From: Silurus meridionalis
Taxonomy: Eukaryota > Chordata > Actinopteri > Siluriformes > Siluridae
Assembly: GCF_014805685.1 (NCBI RefSeq)
Contig: NC_060902.1
Span: 1,341,645-1,405,644 of the forward strand
Direction: 5' to 3'
Length of the DNA: 64,000 nucleotides
The translations under genes and the position numbers were made by a program. The notes beneath the pieces are model-generated. The model ran no database searches, was not told the origin of the DNA, and saw nothing but the letters and a program-made list of their open reading frames with translations. Positions 58,845 through 64,000 of the stretch are shown piece after piece (the stretch's first letter is position 1; each line of letters opens with the position of its first letter).

Positions 58845-58845
58845 T
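58709..58845 (+). repeat. (GA)n-(TG)n-(GA)n compound repeat by the candidate promoter
   Basis: (GA)n at about 58709-58730, (TG)n at about 58787-58828 and a further GA run directly after, just upstream (minus strand) of the candidate non-coding exon. Confidence 0.93.
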
Positions 58846-58849
58846 GAGT

Positions 58850-61800
58850 GAGAATAGAGCAGAGCGCGGAGGCATTAAAGGCAACGCTCCATCCCTTTTA
58901 CATTTCTCACACACATACACACACCCCTACCTCCCTGCACAGTCAGAGGAAGAGTCAGCATATGGACAAACAGTCAGTGCAAGACATGCAACAACAACAA
59001 CAAAAAACCCTCTGCTGCTGAAACCTGTTTACAAGCAATTCATTAAAAATCTCACTCAAAACATGTTTTATGTCATAACATTCAGGACCACTGGGCCAGT
59101 AATATGTAAATCCTATACTACTACTACTAAGAAAAAGGATTTCTGGCTTTGGTTCAACATGACTAAGCATTTTACCACAACCTAGGAAAAGATAAAAGAT
59201 TTACTACCAATTATTTTTGCATGACACTAAATACAACTGGGTTCAATCAATATCCCACTGGGTTTTCATCCACCCATAAGCTCTGATTCATCTTTCTTTA
59301 TCTTTGTATAGAGTCTGATGCAGTAGTGCATGGGTTATTCCATCCATCTTTCTTCATTGTGGTATAGAATCTGATGCAGCGGAGCTTTAGTACTTTAGCG
59401 CTTGTACTTTAAACTGTCTAGGATCTCCACCTCCACAACTGCGTACACTTTGCTCAAACGCTTTAACTTTCACACCATCACCACAGTCAACACTAAACTG
59501 TATTCTGGGACGTTTGCACAAACATCTCAACACTCTGTGGAAAAGAAAAAACTGTGCACCAACTACATAAATACATCAGCGACTAGAAAATCAGTACTAA
59601 AGTGGCTAAAACTCCTCAGTCAAAAGCATATTTCAGTGTGGACTTTTCTTCTACAACCTGGAGGCCATTGTACCTCCAGGAACATCAGAAAGTTCCCTAC
59701 ATTTTCAGTTACAGAACAGATTAGAATTACTAACCCCAGTTCAATAGGTGTTATTTGTGTCATTTAATTAGGTACGATTGGCTTGCTAATTTTAAAGACT
59801 CTGAACGTTGTAATTAGTAGGTGCACGGTTCTTCTTCGTATGCCTGTGAGAGCTGTTTAGCTACACAGCATGTTCCTATACACTACTGTTTTATGCCTTG
59901 GACACGGACAGGTTCATCGTGAAGGTTTGGACCCCAACCAACCCACCACCACTTCACCCTCTCCAAGCCAAACCTCCCCGCAATTCTGCAGTCTCACTTG
60001 ATTCAATATTCATGAAGTCGACACTGCAGCACTCAGTACTACCTGAAAGGGGGAAAAAAAAAAAGCTGTGTGTGTATGAGATGCAAGGTTGATTCTTCTC
60101 TCTGTAACATTAGAGTTGCTTTGCCACACAGCTCACATTAACACACTGCACTGATGCAGAGGCTTGGGGACTGCAGTAGCTCCAGCACTGCATCGTGTGC
60201 TGCGGATCAGCTCTAGTCTGGCTCAACTCCAGAAGCATTACAGACACATTGCAGGATTCGGTTCGCAGCTTCAGCACGTCCTTCTGGGCTGTCCGTGTGA
60301 ACTTCCTCGCATTACATCACACGCTTATCCTATACGCTACTCTACTCTCGGTGGTGCTAAACACAGCCCAATTAGAATGTTGCAAATTAGCCCCACTTCC
60401 CAAAACTCAGATCTAAAGCCATCAGGGTCTACCAACATCTATCTTAGTGCAGTGTGTTCGAAGCTTGTTCAGAGATTATCACAAATGGTAATACAGTTGT
60501 GTGAAATTTAAAGTACAACCTCTTACAATTTTATGGCTTTACGTATCGGAAAATAAAAATAATCTAATCCTTATTAGGTCTTAGAATCTGATAAATATAA
60601 CCTCAGATTAACATGTCACACAGTGTCGCATCATCTGTCTGTCACAAAGGGATAGTTAGCACTCATGAGTCAAAAACTCCGCCATCAGTGGAAACTGGAG
60701 AGAGTTTATAATCTTTTAAACATTAATTAGGATGTATTTAAGAATAAAAATAAAAGCACTGCAACATGGTTTTGTTCACACGTACAGAAAATGCTAACTT
60801 TTCTACATCCAATGGGGTTAAAAGTGACAGTCTCTAGATACTGCGTCGGAACCAGATTTACGAGTCTTAATCTAACTTTGACCTTCATTCTTACACTCAA
60901 ACACATTTAGTAAAATCTACAAAAATACCGAGGATGTGTACAAGCTGCACTCCAAACAACTGCAGGATATAAATGGCAGACATCTTATTTAAATCTTATG
61001 AATAAAAATAAGCGTAATTATGGCTTTAATTTACAAGGAACCAGAACCACACACACGCCATGCAAACGATATTGGTATTGGTAGTAGCCAATCGTAAATA
61101 TCGATGGTATTCAACAAAGTACTCAAATTGATTGAATGGAATTAACACTATGCAGGATTACTGGAATGAATAACAAAAAATAAAAATAAACTGAGAGTAA
61201 CACTAGATACTAGGTAGCTAACCTCAAATTATTTCCATTTCATTACATCAACAAGCGTAAAAAAATACAAACAAACCGAACTAACTGTCTTATTTCCCCA
61301 CACCCCCTTCAGCAAACGAGTGATAATCAGCACTTCTTTGTGATCGTGCTTTAGTTGCCCAACTTACTTGCAATTCTTTTATAACCTTCTAAAGTTCTTA
61401 AGATAAACTAAATGCATTGTGGCACCCTGGCGGCCCAGAAATCCCTAAGAGACGACCCTGACCCAGCAAGCTTTCTTCACCTACTTGTGTCTGTTCTACA
61501 ACAACATGCTCGGTGTTGTAATTTTTTTAAGTAATTACTTTACAGCTGGAAGAAAGCCGTCCGCTCTGAAGTCCCTCTTTGAGCCGCAGATTTAAAACGA
61601 CTGATCTATATAAAGCTCTGACATTATTAACCCTATTAATAACTGTGCCACTGGGACAAACTACTGTTCCTGAGAGCTGATGATACCCTGCGCTTATTCA
61701 CAATATTCAATTACTATAAATCCTCATGGTCCAAGTTTTGCACACTTATTAGGCTACGTCGGTGTGGGTTTCCCATAATATAGTACAAAGTGCAGTTTTA

Positions 61801-64000
61801 TTGCAGTTAAGTTGTTAGCAGATAGCTGTTTGTGTTCTGCCAACAAAAGACAATGCGCTACCTTATTTCGTTAGTACAGCATTAAAGAACACAAGCGATT
61901 CTTCTAAACGATACAACAATCCTTTCCTCTAGTCCGAAAGGATGCTTTTATACCAAAAATAAACCCATGAAGAGCAGTTCTATTTATAAAATTCTCATAA
62001 AACAACAGCATGCACGGTCACTCAATCTGACCTCAGGGGAGAGTTCATAGAGAGGAACATTTGCAAACGAGTGTCACAAATAAATAACGACAGTAACGTG
62101 ACCTAAGGCATGTGCGCCCCTGACCATCACACGTATGTGATTCCCCACAGTCTTGTCAAGAACACACCTGTATAGAAAACAGTGCTAAAAAAAGATGATG
62201 AACCTTGTACAAAGTGAGCTTCATCAAGATGTGGTTTGGGAAAACTTAAGCTCTGCCCTCATCAACCCCACTGAACATCTTTTAAAACAGACACTGCCGA
62301 ATGAGAACAAATCGTCTCACAGGACAAGAACAACTGTTTCATACATATGACCTTGCTGCACCCTTGACACAGACTGCATCCTATTTCGAAATCTATTCAT
62401 CTGCTTAATATATGATAACTTTAGATAACTCCTACAAACATCTGCATTGTGGTCACACAGTCTGTTAGGCAGGCTGGAGGAACAGTGGAAACGACAAACC
62501 AAGTCTAAATCGGTCTAAACTAAACTAATGTAAAGTCCATAGCTTTAATTATGTTATACGCTGAGCAGAATGAGTGGAGAATTTAGCCAACATCACACGT
62601 AGGAAGAGCTTTTTTTTTTTTTCACACCAGACATGTACATAAAAATTAAATACCAGAACTTGACAGGAACGTTTAGAGCATCTTGCACTACAAAACAGAT
62701 CAAATGATTTTAAAAAAGATTAGAAAGATTTTCTACACTAAAGTTGACGTTAAAACTCGTTACCTAGTCGGAACTAAAACGCTGGTAAGGAAATGGAAGA
62801 CGTGGTCGTGAAAAATCATGAGTCATGTGATTATGAACAGTTGAACTCATCTTTTTGTTCCATCCTGCATACACACACATACGAGCTCAAGCTCACAGAA
62901 GTCAGCACCGCTGCATAAGTGTGAAATTAACCACAACGCACTTCTGCACAACATCACTGCATTTCTCTGAAAAGAAACTGGGTGAAGCTAGCTATATATA
63001 GCCTCACATATTAATAGAATGTAAATCATGCGAGAAGTCTATTAGTGTTTGTGCTTTTCCAACTCACCCAATTTGGCTTACTAAATTAACACCTCTAACA
63101 CCAGAGGAGAATGGGTGTGTCAGAGCAGGGGATTTATATAACCTGGATACTGCTATATGCATCATTACCGTTTTTCTCTCTCTCTGTCGGTATCTCCTAT
63201 TTGTACACACCAAAAAGGTCATACAGTTCTGCCTTCCTGTTTTCTACCGTCTCCTGAATCCACAGAATAGTTGTGCTATATAACAAAAATGATCAAATAA
63301 CAGTGAAGGACAATTACCAGATACAGTGCCAGTGAAAAGTTTGATTTCTTTCTTGTGATCCAGTTCATCCCAGAGCAGTACAATAGGATTATGGTGCGGT
63401 GACGTGGCGGAAAATTCCGAGATGGAGAACACATTTCAGAAGACTTTGTTCTCTAAATAACACTTACAGAACTCGGACGTACGCTTGTTGTATGAAGTCG
63501 GTTACAATGAGCCACAGTACAGACCGTGAAGTGTGGAATGGTTGCCATGTTCGTTCCTTTCATTTTCTGGAATAAATCTCCAACCTTCCCTGCTCCAAAA
63601 ACAACCCCAAACCATTAAGCTTCCACCTCCATGTGTGACTGTGGGGGTGAGGGAGACTGCTCAAATCAAATCACATCACTCATTCTCCATCTCCAGGAAC
63701 CCTGCTACGACCACCACTGTCCTGATTTCATTAATGTGGTGAATCACAGAAGTGACCCTGATGCAGAAGTGGTAGTTTGTGGTACAGTGAAACACCTGGG
63801 AATACGATCCACCAACCTGCTTCCTTTTATGAGTTTTCCTCTCCTGTTCATTCAGGGATTTCAGTTAATAAATCTACATTCTGAACTATACCAAATAAAA
63901 ATGTTTAGTGCAATGACGTTTTGCACTTATAGTGTGTATCTGGTTGGAAGATATTTCTTGAATGTTCTACTGTGGTAGGTGTAAAGTGGATGGTCTACCT
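58850..64000. other. upstream intergenic or intronic DNA
   Basis: AT-rich with few repeats and no credible exon. A small tandem duplication lies at 59290-59384 and a Tc1 remnant at 63320-63440. The plus-strand frames near 60164-60511 and 63533-63978 have no known domain and no splice support. Confidence 0.55.
63320..63440 (-). pseudogene. short Tc1 transposase remnant
   Basis: The minus-strand frame reads FSATSPHHNPIVLLWDELDH, matching the Tc1 consensus S-P-D-L-N-P-I-E-x-x-W-D-E-L around the third catalytic acidic residue. Only this part is recognisable, and the Asp of SPD is His here. Confidence 0.6.

Noticed and set aside
60164..60511. 115-codon plus-strand frame
   Set aside because: No similarity I recognise, with an overlapping second frame of similar length and no promoter or splice evidence.

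Overview
The window is vertebrate nuclear DNA, almost certainly from a teleost fish and probably a catfish-like one. Its genes have short exons with GT/AG introns. (CA)n microsatellites are extremely dense, and there are tRNA-derived SINEs, Tc1/mariner elements and at least 16 copies of one short Tc1-type repeat. The species guess rests on repeat style and is inference.

One gene dominates. kcnab2, the cytoplasmic beta-2 subunit (Kv-beta-2) of Shaker-type voltage-gated potassium channels and an aldo-keto reductase-fold protein, lies on the minus strand with its stop codon at 4321-4323. I mapped 13 common coding exons (18844 down to 4321), a 42-nt cassette exon (43079-43120) and the standard Kv-beta-2 first coding exon (45122-45198). 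Together they give exactly 367 codons plus stop, the length of the mammalian protein, with every splice phase consistent and the AKR tetrad D85/Y90/K118/N158 intact. A GC-rich block at 58551-58700 is a candidate non-coding first exon and promoter.

Two further coding first exons lie inside the gene. One (28494-28702) is Kv-beta-1.1-like, with an inactivation-ball start and Cys7. The other (38322-38617, perhaps preceded by an 8-codon exon at 39797-39820) ends like Kv-beta-1.3. Both splice in phase 2 to the shared exon at 18844. A kcnab2 locus that appears to keep KCNAB1-type inactivation N-termini is the most interesting feature here.

At the left edge, 41-108 is the last coding exon of a plus-strand gene ending tail-to-tail with kcnab2. 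Human KCNAB2 and CHD5 are arranged this way, so chd5 is the candidate.

The rest is intron, UTR or upstream DNA filled with repeats: a degenerate Tc1 transposon with a nested insertion (54486-56440), a mariner remnant (15945-16445), a LINE reverse-transcriptase remnant (31950-32440), several MITE-like elements, two hairpins near 33 kb, and many microsatellites. Some lower-repeat intronic blocks look like possible conserved regulatory elements. I saw no RNA genes, CRISPR arrays or prokaryotic features.
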